Below are positions 33,241 to 42,400 of a DNA stretch of 56,692 nt, one piece after another. The stretch spans positions 1 through 56,692 of the forward strand of contig JAFVFL010000030.1 in assembly GCA_017475555.1 (NCBI GenBank). The letters are read 5' to 3'. Made by a program: the position numbers and the translations under genes. This stretch comes from Ruminococcus sp. (GTDB taxonomy: Bacteria > Bacillota > Clostridia > Oscillospirales > Ruminococcaceae). The notes under the pieces were generated by a model. The model saw only the letters and a list, made by a program, of their open reading frames with translations. It had not been told where the DNA came from and made no database searches. Numbering within the stretch: the stretch's first letter is position 1; every line of letters begins with the position of its first letter.

Positions 33241-34734
33241 ATGTTATACAAAAGCACAAGAAACAGCAATGTAAAGGTAAGCAGTGCTGAGGCGATAACT
33301 CAGGGGATCTCGGCTGAGGGCGGACTTTTCGTACCGGAGAGCATACCGCAGCTGACACCGGACGAGATAAGAGCTATAGGCGATATGAAGTACGCCGACA
33401 GGGCAGCATATGTGTTCGCAAAGTACCTCACGGACTTTACGGACGCAGAGATCCGCTACTGCACTGATAATGCCTATTCTGTGAAGAATTTCGAGACTGA
33501 GAGCATTGCGGAGCTTGCACATCTTTTCGACGGGACGTATATGCTTGAGCTGTGGCACGGCCCGACCTGTGCTTTCAAGGATATGGCTTTGCAGATACTG
33601 CCGTACTTCCTGACTACCTCGGCTAAGAAGATAGACCTTGACAAGAAGATCGTGATCCTCGTTGCTACCTCCGGCGATACCGGAAAGGCTGCACTTGAGG
33701 GCTTCAGGGACGTTGAGGGTACGTCTATCATGGTATTCTACCCGGAGGACGGTGTAAGCCCGATGCAGAAGCGTCAGATGAAGACCCAGGAGGGCGGAAA
33801 TGTCGGAGTTTGTGCGATAAAGGGCAACTTTGACGACTGCCAGAACGGAGTTAAGAGGATATTTACCGACAACGCAGTGAAGCAGAAGCTCGACGATAAC
33901 GGCATGATGTTCTCTTCCGCTAACTCTATTAACTGGGGACGTCTGGTTCCGCAGGTGGTGTACTATGTTTCCTCGTATGCTGAGCTTGTGAAGCAGGGCG
34001 AGATAGAGCAGGGCGAGAAGATAAATATAGTTGTTCCGACAGGAAATTTCGGAAATATACTCGCTGCATATTACGCAAAGCATATGGGCATACCGGTAAA
34101 TAAGCTGATATGTGCTTCAAATATAAACAATGTCCTCACTGACTTCATAAACACCGGTGTCTACGACAGGAACAGAGCGTTCCATGCGACTGTTTCTCCG
34201 TCAATGGATATCCTCATTTCCAGCAATTTAGAGCGTCTTCTCTACATCATGACCGGTGAGAACGATGAGCTTATCCGTGACTGGTTCGGCAAGCTTGCTT
34301 CTGAGGGAAGATATGAGGTCACTGATGATGTGAAGGCTAAGCTGCTTGACGAGTTTGCAGCAGGCTTCTGCGACGATGAGCAGACAAAGGCGACCATAGG
34401 AGAAATATACAGAGAGTACAGCTACACCTGCGATACACATACGGCGGTTGCGGTAAAGGTCTACAGGGACTACAAGGCTGCGACCGGCGACACGACAAAG
34501 TCTGTCATCGCTTCCACCGCAAGCCCTTACAAGTTCAGTGCGGCAGTCCTTGAGGCTCTTGAGGGTAAGACGTCTGATATCGACGAGTATGCAAAGGTGG
34601 ACAGGATAGCAGAGCTTTCAGATATACCGGTACCTGCGGCACTTGCAGGACTGCGTGAGAAGCCTGAGAGATTCAGCGACGTTATCACCAGGGAAGAGCA
34701 GGAGCAGTATGTGCTCCGGGCACTCGGACTCTGA
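33241..34734 (+). CDS. thrC: Threonine synthase
   Basis: ThrC converts O-phosphohomoserine to threonine with PLP. The 497-aa product begins MLYKSTRNSNVKVSSAEAIT, then QGISAEGGLFVPESIP. The PLP lysine lies in HGPTCAFKDMALQ near residue 115, and LVATSGDTGKAALEG and VPTGNFGNILAAYYAK bind cofactor and phosphate. Length matches the long threonine synthase type of Firmicutes and yeast. ATG 33241 follows AAGGGTGA; a start 42 bases upstream lies within yraN and is rejected. It overlaps the next gene by one base. Confidence 0.93.
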   Translation: MLYKSTRNSNVKVSSAEAITQGISAEGGLFVPESIPQLTPDEIRAIGDMKYADRAAYVFAKYLTDFTDAEIRYCTDNAYSVKNFETESIAELAHLFDGTYMLELWHGPTCAFKDMALQILPYFLTTSAKKIDLDKKIVILVATSGDTGKAALEGFRDVEGTSIMVFYPEDGVSPMQKRQMKTQEGGNVGVCAIKGNFDDCQNGVKRIFTDNAVKQKLDDNGMMFSSANSINWGRLVPQVVYYVSSYAELVKQGEIEQGEKINIVVPTGNFGNILAAYYAKHMGIPVNKLICASNINNVLTDFINTGVYDRNRAFHATVSPSMDILISSNLERLLYIMTGENDELIRDWFGKLASEGRYEVTDDVKAKLLDEFAAGFCDDEQTKATIGEIYREYSYTCDTHTAVAVKVYRDYKAATGDTTKSVIASTASPYKFSAAVLEALEGKTSDIDEYAKVDRIAELSDIPVPAALAGLREKPERFSDVITREEQEQYVLRALGL

Positions 34735-35444
34735 TGAGCCTCTGGACTATAGGCGATCTGCACCTGTGCTACAGCGACCCGTCAAAGACGATGAGCATAT
34801 TCGTCGGGTGGGACGATTATCAGGAGCGGATAGAGAGAAACTGGCGTGAGCTTGTCGCTCCGGAGGACACGGTAGTCCTCGCCGGGGATATATCGTGGGG
34901 AATGTCTTTGCAGCAGGCAGAGCCGGATTTCCGGCTGATAGATTCGCTGCCCGGACAGAAGATAATACTCAAGGGCAACCACGATTACTGGTGGACGACA
35001 GTGAGCAAAATGGAGCGGTTCTTCGCCGAAAAGGAGCTTGACACCATACATCTGCTGCACAATAATCATTATACCTATGGGGATCATGCGATTTGCGGCA
35101 CGAGAGGCTGGGTCAGCGGCACAGGCGACGACAAGGACGCACAGAATGAAAAGGTGCTTCTGAGAGAGGTACAGCGGCTTGAGGTCTCGATAAAGTCCGC
35201 ACTTGACGCAGGGATAAGGCAGGAGGACATCATCGTATTCATGCACTATCCGCCGATATTTTCCGGCAATTTCAACTACGATATACTTGAGGTACTCTAC
35301 CGCTACCGGATACAGAAATGCTACTACGGGCATATCCACGGCAGGAACGCACATTCACTGTGCCTTACGGGAGAGTATGACGGGATAGATTTCCATCTTA
35401 TCGCAGGAGATTATCTACAATTTATACCAGAGAAAATATTCTGA
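34734..35444 (+). CDS. Cytoplasmic metallophosphoesterase
   Basis: The 236-aa product begins MSLWTIGDLHLC (metal site DLH). It has VVLAGDISWG, LKGNHDYWW (GNHD), VFMHYPPIF and YYGHIHGRNA (GHxH), the full set of calcineurin-like metal motifs. There is no signal peptide or membrane helix. This YkuE-like group has no defined substrate in clostridia. Translation is coupled to thrC through a TGATG overlap, which probably reflects packing and not a shared pathway. It ends before the tig promoter. Confidence 0.85.
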   Translation: MSLWTIGDLHLCYSDPSKTMSIFVGWDDYQERIERNWRELVAPEDTVVLAGDISWGMSLQQAEPDFRLIDSLPGQKIILKGNHDYWWTTVSKMERFFAEKELDTIHLLHNNHYTYGDHAICGTRGWVSGTGDDKDAQNEKVLLREVQRLEVSIKSALDAGIRQEDIIVFMHYPPIFSGNFNYDILEVLYRYRIQKCYYGHIHGRNAHSLCLTGEYDGIDFHLIAGDYLQFIPEKIF

Positions 35445-35488
35445 ATTTGTGCAAAATGTAGAAGTGCCAATTTTTTGCAAAAAAAGCA

Positions 35489-35517
35489 TTTCAAAAAAAT
35501 CTCAGATGTGGTATAAT
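35489..35517 (+). promoter_or_regulatory. Likely promoter of tig
   Basis: TTTCAA (35489-35494), 17 bp and TATAAT (35512-35517) lie 40 bp before tig. The -35 is weak. There is no CIRCE or similar heat-shock operator in view. Confidence 0.55.
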
Positions 35518-35557
35518 AATCCAGGTAACTATATATAATCATACAAGGAGAAAAATC

Positions 35558-36901
35558 ATGAGCTTAAAATCATCAACAAAAACCGATGTGAACACCACTG
35601 AGCTGATACTCGCTATCGACGCTGAGACCTTCGAGGCTGCTGTCGAGCAGGAGTACCGCCGCCAGAAGAAGAATATCCAGCTGAAGGGCTTCCGCAAGGG
35701 CCATGTTTCAAGAAAGCTTGCAGAGAAGGAGTTCGGCGAGGGTGCATTCTATGAGGGTGCTATAAATGCTATACTCCCGGCAGAGCTTGATGCAGCCGTT
35801 GCTGAGGCTGGTCTTGACCTCGTCGCTTACCCGAATGTCGAGGTAGTTTCTATCGACAAGGAGAACGGCGTTGAGCTGAAGGCTGTGTGCATCACAAAGC
35901 CGGTAATCGACATAACTGATTATAAGGGCATAAAGGCTCCTAAGGCTGTAAGAGAGACTACCGATGAGGACGTTGAGAAGCAGGTAGAGCTTATCAGAAA
36001 GAAGAACGCAAGAATAGTTTCCGTTGATGACAGACCTGCACAGGCTGATGATGAGGTAACTATTGATTTTGAGGGCTTCTTCGGCGATGAGCCGTTCGAG
36101 GGCGGAAAGGGTGAGGATCACCCGTTAAAGCTCGGCAGCGGACAGTTCATTCCCGGCTTCGAGGATCAGATCATCGGTCATAGTGTCGGCGACAGCTTCG
36201 ATGTGAACGTAACGTTCCCGGAGGATTATCATATGGATGATTACGCCGGCAAGGAGGCTGTTTTCAAGACCACCCTGAAGGCTATCGCATATGAGGAGCT
36301 TCCTGAGATAGATGATGAGCTTGTCAAGGATTCAACTGAGTTCGACAGCGTTGAGGAGTACAGAGCTGACATCAAGGCTAAGCTTGAGGAGGCAGCTCAG
36401 AGCCAGGCTGACAGAGACTTCGAGAATGCTCTGCTCACAAAGCTCATCGAAAAGGTAGACGCACCTATCCCGGAGGTAATGTACGAGCGCAGGATAGATG
36501 ATCTTATCAGAGGATTCGAGCAGCAGCTCCAGCAGCAGGGCATGAGCCTTGACCTTTACTGCCAGTATACCGGCATGGACGCTGATTCGCTCAGAGATAC
36601 CTACAGAGAGAGAGCAGAGGGCGAGGTAAAGCTCAGACTTGCTCTTGAGAACATCGCTGAGAAGGAGAACATTGAGGTCAGCGAGGAGGAGATCAATGCA
36701 GGTCTTGCAGAGCTTGCTGCTTCAAACGGCGTTGACGTTGAGACAGTAAAGAGGGTTATCCCGCTCGGCGACTACACAATGGATCTCAAGGTACAGAAGG
36801 CTGTGGACATCGTCAAGGAGAATGCTGTTGTTGACAACTCCGCACCGGAGGAGACTGCACCGGCTGAGGAGACAGCTGAGAATACAGAGGACGCTGAGTA
36901 A
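35558..36901 (+). CDS. tig: Trigger factor
   Basis: This ribosome-associated chaperone and prolyl isomerase folds nascent chains. The 447-aa product has the ribosome-binding signature LKGFRKGHVSRKLAEKEFGE (GFRKG, about residues 45-50). The FKBP domain has VTIDFEGFFGDEPFEGGKGE and GQFIPGFEDQIIGHSVGD (about 160-240), followed by a long helical C-domain. An acidic tail (ETAPAEETAENTEDAE) ends it. The order tig-clpP-clpX is a classic protein-quality-control cluster. It starts after AAGGAGAAAA. Confidence 0.95.
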   Translation: MSLKSSTKTDVNTTELILAIDAETFEAAVEQEYRRQKKNIQLKGFRKGHVSRKLAEKEFGEGAFYEGAINAILPAELDAAVAEAGLDLVAYPNVEVVSIDKENGVELKAVCITKPVIDITDYKGIKAPKAVRETTDEDVEKQVELIRKKNARIVSVDDRPAQADDEVTIDFEGFFGDEPFEGGKGEDHPLKLGSGQFIPGFEDQIIGHSVGDSFDVNVTFPEDYHMDDYAGKEAVFKTTLKAIAYEELPEIDDELVKDSTEFDSVEEYRADIKAKLEEAAQSQADRDFENALLTKLIEKVDAPIPEVMYERRIDDLIRGFEQQLQQQGMSLDLYCQYTGMDADSLRDTYRERAEGEVKLRLALENIAEKENIEVSEEEINAGLAELAASNGVDVETVKRVIPLGDYTMDLKVQKAVDIVKENAVVDNSAPEETAPAEETAENTEDAE

Positions 36902-36959
36902 GAGCCGGTCAGACCGGGTTTAGCGAAAAGTGCATAGAAAGCGAGGATAATAGGATAAT

Positions 36960-37547
36960 ATGAGTACGATACCATATGTTGTTGAGCAGACAAGCCGTGG
37001 TGAGAGGTCATACGATATCTTTTCAAGACTTCTCAATGACAGGATAATCATGCTTTATGACCAGGTAAATGATGTGACAGCGAGCCTTGTTGTCGCTCAG
37101 CTCCTTTATCTGGAGAGTCAGGATTCCGAAAAGGATATATCGCTCTATATAAACAGCCCCGGCGGATCTGTAACAGCCGGAATGGCTATCTATGACACGA
37201 TGAATTACATCAAGTGCGACGTTTCTACTATTTGTATAGGACTTGCTGCGTCTATGGGTGCATTCCTGCTCTCATCAGGTGCAAATGGCAAGCGTATCGC
37301 TCTTCCGAACAGTGAGATAATGATCCATCAGCCCCTCATCGGAGGCGGTCTTGGCGGTCAGCAGACGGATATCATGATACACGCTAAGAACCTTGAGCGT
37401 ACAAGGGACAGACTTGAGGCTATCATGGCTGCAAATTCCGGAAAAACTCCGGAGGAGATGCACACCGCCTGCGAGCGTGATAATTATATGACAGCCCAGG
37501 AGGCTCTTGAATTCGGTCTTATCGACAAGGTGATCGAGAAAAGATAA
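36960..37547 (+). CDS. clpP: ATP-dependent Clp protease proteolytic subunit
   Basis: ClpP forms the two-ring peptidase chamber that works with ClpX. The 195-aa product has the triad Ser98 ([11 protein letters not shown]), His123 ([10 protein letters not shown]) and Asp174 (CERDNYMTA). [20 protein letters not shown] binds peptide. The short propeptide ([16 protein letters not shown]) suits self-processing. It follows tig by 58 bp and precedes clpX by 20 bp, so the two subunits are probably co-expressed. Confidence 0.96.
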   Translation: MSTIPYVVEQTSRGERSYDIFSRLLNDRIIMLYDQVNDVTASLVVAQLLYLESQDSEKDISLYINSPGGSVTAGMAIYDTMNYIKCDVSTICIGLAASMGAFLLSSGANGKRIALPNSEIMIHQPLIGGGLGGQQTDIMIHAKNLERTRDRLEAIMAANSGKTPEEMHTACERDNYMTAQEALEFGLIDKVIEKR

Positions 37548-37567
37548 TCGAAAAGGGGGGACGAGCC

Positions 37568-38866
37568 GTGGCTGAAGGTTCCAGAACGTGCAGCTTTTGC
37601 GGCAAAAGAGAGAACACAGTATATAGTTTGTTCTCTGCTGGTACGACCAATATCTGCAACGAGTGCGTTGAGTATTGCTATGAAATACTTCACGGCGAGG
37701 GTATCGCAAAGGCTAAGAAGGCTGCGTCAAAGAAGCCGGGCATTGATGGAAAGCTCGCTGGTAAGAATGCTATGAATCTGCTGAAGCCTGTCCAGATCAA
37801 GGAGTTCCTTGATGATTATGTCATTGGTCAGGACGAGGCGAAGATATCACTTGCGGTAGCTGTTTACAATCATTACAAGAGGATCTCCTCCCAGAAGGAG
37901 GTTCAGGATCATGAGATATCCGACGAGGTCGAGCTCCAGAAGAGCAATGTTCTTCTGCTCGGGCCGACCGGTGTTGGAAAGACCTTCCTTGCACAGACGC
38001 TTGCAAAGCTTCTGAACGTTCCGTTTGCTATCGCTGACGCAACAACTATCACGGAGGCTGGCTATGTCGGCGACGACGTGGAGAATGTTCTTCTGAGGCT
38101 GATACAGGCGGCGGATTACGATATCGCAGCGGCTGAGAAGGGTATAATCTACATCGACGAGATAGACAAGATAGCAAGAAAGTCCGAAAATACGTCAATT
38201 ACCCGTGATGTAAGCGGCGAGGGAGTACAGCAGGCTCTGCTCAAGATAGTCGAGGGCACTGTCTCAAATGTACCTCCGCAGGGCGGCAGAAAGCACCCGA
38301 ATCAGGAGTGCCTGCAAATAAACACGAAGAATATACTCTTCATCTGCGGCGGTGCATTTGACGGACTTGAAAGAACGATACAGAAGCGTGTCGGCAAGGC
38401 ACCTATCGGATTCGGCGGTGAGATAAAGCCGAGCCACGAGGTAAAGGACAATATCTTCAAGCAGGTCGTTCCGAAGGATCTTGTGAAATACGGAATGGTG
38501 CCGGAGTTTATCGGCAGACTTCCGGTCATCACGGTTCTGGAGGAGCTTGATGAGGAGGCACTTGTGAGGATACTCACTGAGCCGAAGAATGCACTCATCA
38601 AGCAGTACAGAAAGCTGTTTGCGTATGACGGTATAGAGCTTGAGATACAGGATGAGGCACTCTCTGAGATAGCGAAGAAGGCTATATCGCAGAAGACGGG
38701 TGCAAGAGGACTGCGTTCGATCTTAGAGGGCATACTGAAGCACACGATGTTCATAGTTCCGTCTGACGGGACGATATCGAAGGTCGTGGTAACTGCGGAT
38801 TGTGTGGTAAATGATGCACAGCCGATTCTTTACAACAAGTCCAACAAAAAGGTTTCAATAGCATAA
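37568..38866 (+). CDS. clpX: ClpX ATPase
   Basis: ClpX is the AAA+ unfoldase that feeds ClpP. The 432-aa product has the N-terminal C4 zinc domain with Cys8, Cys11, Cys30 and Cys33. Walker [11 protein letters not shown] lies at about 131-139, Walker [15 protein letters not shown] follows, then [20 protein letters not shown], the RKH substrate loop and IGFGGEI with the ClpP-binding loop. Sensor 2 is in [15 protein letters not shown]. It starts at GTG 37568 after AAAAGGGGGGACGA. Two hairpins follow the stop and end the operon. Confidence 0.96.
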   Translation: MAEGSRTCSFCGKRENTVYSLFSAGTTNICNECVEYCYEILHGEGIAKAKKAASKKPGIDGKLAGKNAMNLLKPVQIKEFLDDYVIGQDEAKISLAVAVYNHYKRISSQKEVQDHEISDEVELQKSNVLLLGPTGVGKTFLAQTLAKLLNVPFAIADATTITEAGYVGDDVENVLLRLIQAADYDIAAAEKGIIYIDEIDKIARKSENTSITRDVSGEGVQQALLKIVEGTVSNVPPQGGRKHPNQECLQINTKNILFICGGAFDGLERTIQKRVGKAPIGFGGEIKPSHEVKDNIFKQVVPKDLVKYGMVPEFIGRLPVITVLEELDEEALVRILTEPKNALIKQYRKLFAYDGIELEIQDEALSEIAKKAISQKTGARGLRSILEGILKHTMFIVPSDGTISKVVVTADCVVNDAQPILYNKSNKKVSIA

Positions 38867-38871
38867 AGAAA

Positions 38872-38900
38872 GCTCCGTGCAAAAGCACGGAGCAATTTTT
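38872..38900. terminator. Terminator after clpX
   Basis: GCTCCGTGC-AAAA-GCACGGAGC is followed by AATTTTT. It ends the tig-clp group, and the A-rich side may also act for the convergent nfnB gene. Confidence 0.85.
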
Positions 38901-38907
38901 ATATTTT

Positions 38908-38943
38908 GCTCCAGACCGATATATCATGGTCTGGAGCTGTTTT
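38908..38943. terminator. Second terminator hairpin, CCAGACC type
   Basis: GCTCCAGACC, a 10-base loop and GGTCTGGAGC are followed by TGTTTTATTT. It stands between clpX and nfnB and shares its stem core with hairpins at 12437 and 47875. Confidence 0.75.
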
Positions 38944-38958
38944 ATTTACCGAAGCTGC

Positions 38959-40314
38959 TTATTTATTCTGCATATATGCGTCCATAGCCGCAGCTGCCTT
39001 CTTGCCTGCACCCATAGCGAGGATAACGGTCGCAGCACCTGTAACTGCGTCACCGCCGGCATAAACGCCCTCCCTTGAGGTAAGTCCGTCCTCGTCAGCT
39101 ATGATACCGCCCCATTTCTGGGTATCAAGACCCTCGGTCGTGGACTTTATCAGCGGATTCGGCGAAGTACCGATCGACATTATCACGCAGTCAGCCGCTA
39201 TCTCAAAGAATGCACCCTCTATCGGGACAGGCTTTGCCCTTCCGGAGGCGTCAGGCTCGGAAAGCTCCATTTGCTGGCAGATAACGCCCTTTACCCAGCC
39301 GTCCTCAGTTGCGGTTATCTCGGTCGGGTTGGTGAGGAACTTGAATGCGATGCCCTCCTCCATTGCGTGCTCGACCTCCTCCTTACGGGCAGGAAGCTCG
39401 TTCTGGGTACGGCGGTACACGATAGTAACATCAGCACCGAGACGCTTTGCACACCTTGCAGCGTCCATTGCAACGTTTCCGCCGCCGACGATAACAGCAC
39501 TCGTTCCAGCCTTTACCGGCGTGGAGCTGCCGTCCCGGTATGCCTTCATAAGGTTTATTCTCGTGAGGAACTCGTTTGCAGAATATACGCCGTTCAGGTT
39601 CTCGCCGGGGATATTCATGAATCTCGGCAGACCTGCACCAGAGCCGATAAACACGCTCTCGAAGCCCTCGTCCTTCATCAGCTCGTCAATAGAAACGGTC
39701 TTTCCGACAACGGTGTTCGTCTCGACCTTGACACCGAGAGCCTTGAGCCCGTCGATCTCCTTCTGCACGATAGTCTTAGGCAGACGGAACTCCGGTATGC
39801 CGTAGGAAAGAACACCTCCGGCAACGTGCAGAGCCTCGAAGACCGTGACATCGTAGCCTTTCTTTGCAAGGTCGCCTGCACACGCAAGTCCCGACGGGCC
39901 GGAGCCGATTATTGCAGCCTTGTGACCGTTCGGCTCAGGCTTTTCTACCTCAGCAGCAGGCTGTGCATTGTGCCAGTCTGCAACGAATCTCTCCAGCCTG
40001 CCTATAGCGACAGGCTCGCCCTTTTTGCCCCTTACGCAGCGGCTCTCGCACTGAGTTTCCTGCGGACATACTCTTCCGCACACCGCCGGGAGGGAGCTTG
40101 ACTGGGTGATGACCTTGTAAGCCGCCTCAAAATCGCCCTCCGCGACCTTAGCGATGAATGCCGGGATATCTATCTGCACCGGGCAGCCGCCGGAGCACGG
40201 CTTATTCTTGCAGCCGAGACAGCGTTTTGCCTCGTCGATCGCCTGTTCCTCGGTATATCCGAGTGCGACCTCACTGAAATTCTTGTTTCTTACGTCAGGC
40301 TCCTGCACGGGCAT
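38959..40314 (-). CDS. nfnB: NfnB-type large subunit (GltA-like NADPH oxidoreductase), premature stop near its original start
   Basis: The 451-aa product reads NFSEVALGYTEEQAIDEAKR, then CLGCKNKPCSGGCPVQI and CGRVCPQETQCESRC (two 4Fe-4S sites). It continues AAIIGSGPSGLACAGDLAKK (FAD) and VIVGGGNVAMDAARCAKRLG (NADPH). With NfnA it should form the electron-bifurcating NADH-dependent ferredoxin:NADP oxidoreductase, as the gene pair suggests. The homologous frame begins thirty bases upstream at ATG 40344 (MPNM), right after the nfnA stop with AAGGAGGT, but codon five is TAA. Translation from ATG 40314 would need its own weak AGGA site or reinitiation. All core motifs are intact. Confidence 0.85.
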   Translation of the reverse strand: MPVQEPDVRNKNFSEVALGYTEEQAIDEAKRCLGCKNKPCSGGCPVQIDIPAFIAKVAEGDFEAAYKVITQSSSLPAVCGRVCPQETQCESRCVRGKKGEPVAIGRLERFVADWHNAQPAAEVEKPEPNGHKAAIIGSGPSGLACAGDLAKKGYDVTVFEALHVAGGVLSYGIPEFRLPKTIVQKEIDGLKALGVKVETNTVVGKTVSIDELMKDEGFESVFIGSGAGLPRFMNIPGENLNGVYSANEFLTRINLMKAYRDGSSTPVKAGTSAVIVGGGNVAMDAARCAKRLGADVTIVYRRTQNELPARKEEVEHAMEEGIAFKFLTNPTEITATEDGWVKGVICQQMELSEPDASGRAKPVPIEGAFFEIAADCVIMSIGTSPNPLIKSTTEGLDTQKWGGIIADEDGLTSREGVYAGGDAVTGAATVILAMGAGKKAAAAMDAYMQNK

Positions 40315-40329
40315 TTCGTTCCTGACAAG

Positions 40330-40344
40330 TTACATATTCGGCAT
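40330..40344 (-). other. Four-codon leader with nonsense codon before nfnB
   Basis: ATG CCG AAT ATG TAA is in frame with nfnB and has the best ribosome site (AAGGAGGT, inside nfnA). The codons after it, LVRNE, then MPVQEP, continue the homologous N-terminus. It looks like a start region of nfnB broken by a single base change (TCA or TTA to TAA). Confidence 0.65.
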
Positions 40345-40345
40345 T

Positions 40346-41194
40346 TCACTTTACCTCCTTCAGCAGATTGCAGGTATCCTCGTGAGCCTTACGCTCGAAC
40401 GGGCGGTACATCGCACCTCTCGCCATAGCCTCGTCGAAGTCGATAAGGTGTCCGTCAAATTCAGGGCCGTCAACGCACGCAAATTTTGTCTGACCGCCGA
40501 CAGTCAGCCGGCAGCCGCCGCACATTCCCGTGCCGTCTATCATTATCGGGTTCATCGACGCAACAGTGGGTATCCCGTACTCCTTAGTGAGCCGACAGAC
40601 GAACTTCATCATGATGAGAGGGCCAATGGTAATAACTCTGTCGTACTTCTCGCCGCTCTCGATGAGCTTCTTCAGGGCATCGGTCACAAGTCCCTTTTCG
40701 CCGGCAGTACCGTCGTCTGACATGAGGATATAACGGCTTGAAGCCGCCTTGAACTCATCCTCAAGGATAACGAGATCCTGATTGCGGAAGCCGCAGATAG
40801 CGTGAACCTCACAGCCAAGCTCGTGGAGCTTCTTTGCGACAGGGTAAGCGATAGCGCAGCCAACTCCGCCGCCGACAACTGCGACCTTTTTCAGACCGTC
40901 AGTCTCCGTCGCTCTGCCGAGAGGGCCTACGAAATCGTGCAGACAGTCGCCCTCGTTCAGGTGTGCGAGCTTCTCAGTGGTCGAACCGACTACCTGAGCG
41001 ATAATGGTAACAGTGCCGCCTGTGCGGTCAAAATCGGCTACAGTAAGCGGAATACGCTCTCCGTCCTCATCAGTCCTAAGGATTATGAACTGTCCCGGCT
41101 CAGCCTTTGCGGCAACCCTCGGGGCATAGATCTTCATAAGAACGACTGTGGGATTGAGAAATCTTTTTTCGGTTATCTGATAAGCTTCAAACAT
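40346..41194 (-). CDS. nfnA: NfnA-type FAD/NAD-binding subunit
   Basis: The 282-aa product has the ferredoxin-reductase flavin block PGQFIILRTDEDGERIPLTV, then VAVVGGGVGCAIAYPVAKKL (NAD). The C-terminal 2Fe-2S cluster is in GTGMCGGCRLTVGGQTKFAC, followed by DGPEFDGHLIDFD. It is the small subunit of NfnAB, which couples NADH and ferredoxin oxidation to NADPH formation in anaerobes. ATG 41194 follows GGGAG. An ATG further upstream would add 13 unlikely residues. It ends two bases before the nfnB leader ATG, so the subunits are coupled. Confidence 0.88.
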   Translation of the reverse strand: MFEAYQITEKRFLNPTVVLMKIYAPRVAAKAEPGQFIILRTDEDGERIPLTVADFDRTGGTVTIIAQVVGSTTEKLAHLNEGDCLHDFVGPLGRATETDGLKKVAVVGGGVGCAIAYPVAKKLHELGCEVHAICGFRNQDLVILEDEFKAASSRYILMSDDGTAGEKGLVTDALKKLIESGEKYDRVITIGPLIMMKFVCRLTKEYGIPTVASMNPIMIDGTGMCGGCRLTVGGQTKFACVDGPEFDGHLIDFDEAMARGAMYRPFERKAHEDTCNLLKEVK

Positions 41195-41336
41195 TTTCTC
41201 CCAACCTCTTTTCTGGATCATCTGTTCCGGCACGCCATTGTACCGGAAAAGTGCGAAACCTTTAATAATTAATTATATCACATTTTCAGCTCCCGTGGAA
41301 ATATAACATATGAATAGTGATATTCTGAGCGTTTTG

Positions 41337-41354
41337 TTGATTTTTCACAATCAA
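41337..41354 (-). promoter_or_regulatory. Palindrome upstream of nfnA, LysR-type operator candidate
   Basis: TTGATT-TTTCAC-AATCAA has six-base arms in the 243-bp gap between lysR and nfnA. It fits the T-N11-A pattern bound by LysR regulators. A likely minus-strand -10 box TATAAT lies at 41272-41277, about 60 bp nearer nfnA. Binding is inferred. No gene is seen in this gap. Confidence 0.45.
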
Positions 41355-41437
41355 AGCTGTATTTCCGACAAATTGCGGCACCAACTGCAACAGGCGAGCG
41401 AAAAATGATATATACTATTTAATATAGCTTGATATAG

Positions 41438-42388
41438 CTATATATATTCTTTGAAAGCCGCTTCATTGCGTACCTCATACATTCTGTTGACGAGTGCAAG
41501 CTCACTCTCCATGAGCCGCCGTCCAGCAGAGTATACGATAACGTCACGGAAGCTGTTGTCCGGGAAGCTGCATTTCCGCTGTACAAGCCCGTATTTTCCG
41601 CACAGGCTCTCCGGTACGGGCGAGTCGAGCATGAATGACTGCGGAACAGTCAGCAGAAAATCAAGAGCACTTCCCCGGTCGAACATATATATCCTCTTCA
41701 CCTTTGTCCCGGCAGGGCGGTTTGCGGCAAAGAGCTTTTCCGAAGCGCCGGACACGTATGGAACGCCGTCATCGCCCTGACACAGCTCCGCATACCTTGC
41801 AGAGAGCCGGGCGTAGGTCAGCTCCTCCTCCTCAGCAGCCGGGTGCTCGGCGGACATGACCGCAAGCATCTCATATTCCCAGAGCAGCTGAGTTTCTAAG
41901 TTTTTGTCCGCAAGATAGTCCGAAAAATAGCTTTCGTGGGCTGTATTGTACCGGATTATCGCAAAGTTGTAGCCGTTGTCACGGACATTTTCTATGCTTC
42001 TCAGGCTGTTAGTCTCGCAGAAGTACACCTCCATGTCGGCGGAGGAATCGGAATCCGCAATATACTCCGAAAAAGCCTTTGATATGTACCCTGCCCTCGG
42101 CACGGAGATACGCATTTTCCGCTCCATTGAATGCTCCGGCGAACTTATCGCCTCCATGTTGTCGATCTGGATAAGCACCTGTTTGGCGTAGCTGAGGAAC
42201 TTTACTCCCTGATCTGTCGGTATCACGCCCTTTGATGTTCGGCGGAATATCGTTATCCCAAGCGAATTTTCAAGCTCCTTTATTGCTTTGCTGAGGTTCG
42301 GCTGTGCCATGTACAGGTTCTCAGCCGCCTGCGTTATCGAGCGGGTCTTTTCGATCTCGACCGCATATTTAAAATGTAAGGTGTTCAT
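41438..42388 (-). CDS. LysR-family transcriptional regulator
   Basis: The 316-aa product starts MNTLHFKYAVEIEKTRSITQ with the winged HTH AAENLYMAQPNLSKAIKELE and LGITIFRRTSKGVIPTDQG (residues about 1-62). A coiled linker and the periplasmic-binding-type effector domain (about 90-310) follow. The effector is unknown. It lies after an acetyltransferase gene (12 bp gap), in the same direction, and just before nfnA, so it could act on either. ATG 42388 follows AAGGAG. Confidence 0.9.
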   Translation of the reverse strand: MNTLHFKYAVEIEKTRSITQAAENLYMAQPNLSKAIKELENSLGITIFRRTSKGVIPTDQGVKFLSYAKQVLIQIDNMEAISSPEHSMERKMRISVPRAGYISKAFSEYIADSDSSADMEVYFCETNSLRSIENVRDNGYNFAIIRYNTAHESYFSDYLADKNLETQLLWEYEMLAVMSAEHPAAEEEELTYARLSARYAELCQGDDGVPYVSGASEKLFAANRPAGTKVKRIYMFDRGSALDFLLTVPQSFMLDSPVPESLCGKYGLVQRKCSFPDNSFRDVIVYSAGRRLMESELALVNRMYEVRNEAAFKEYI

Positions 42389-42400
42389 TTTTGCTCCTTG

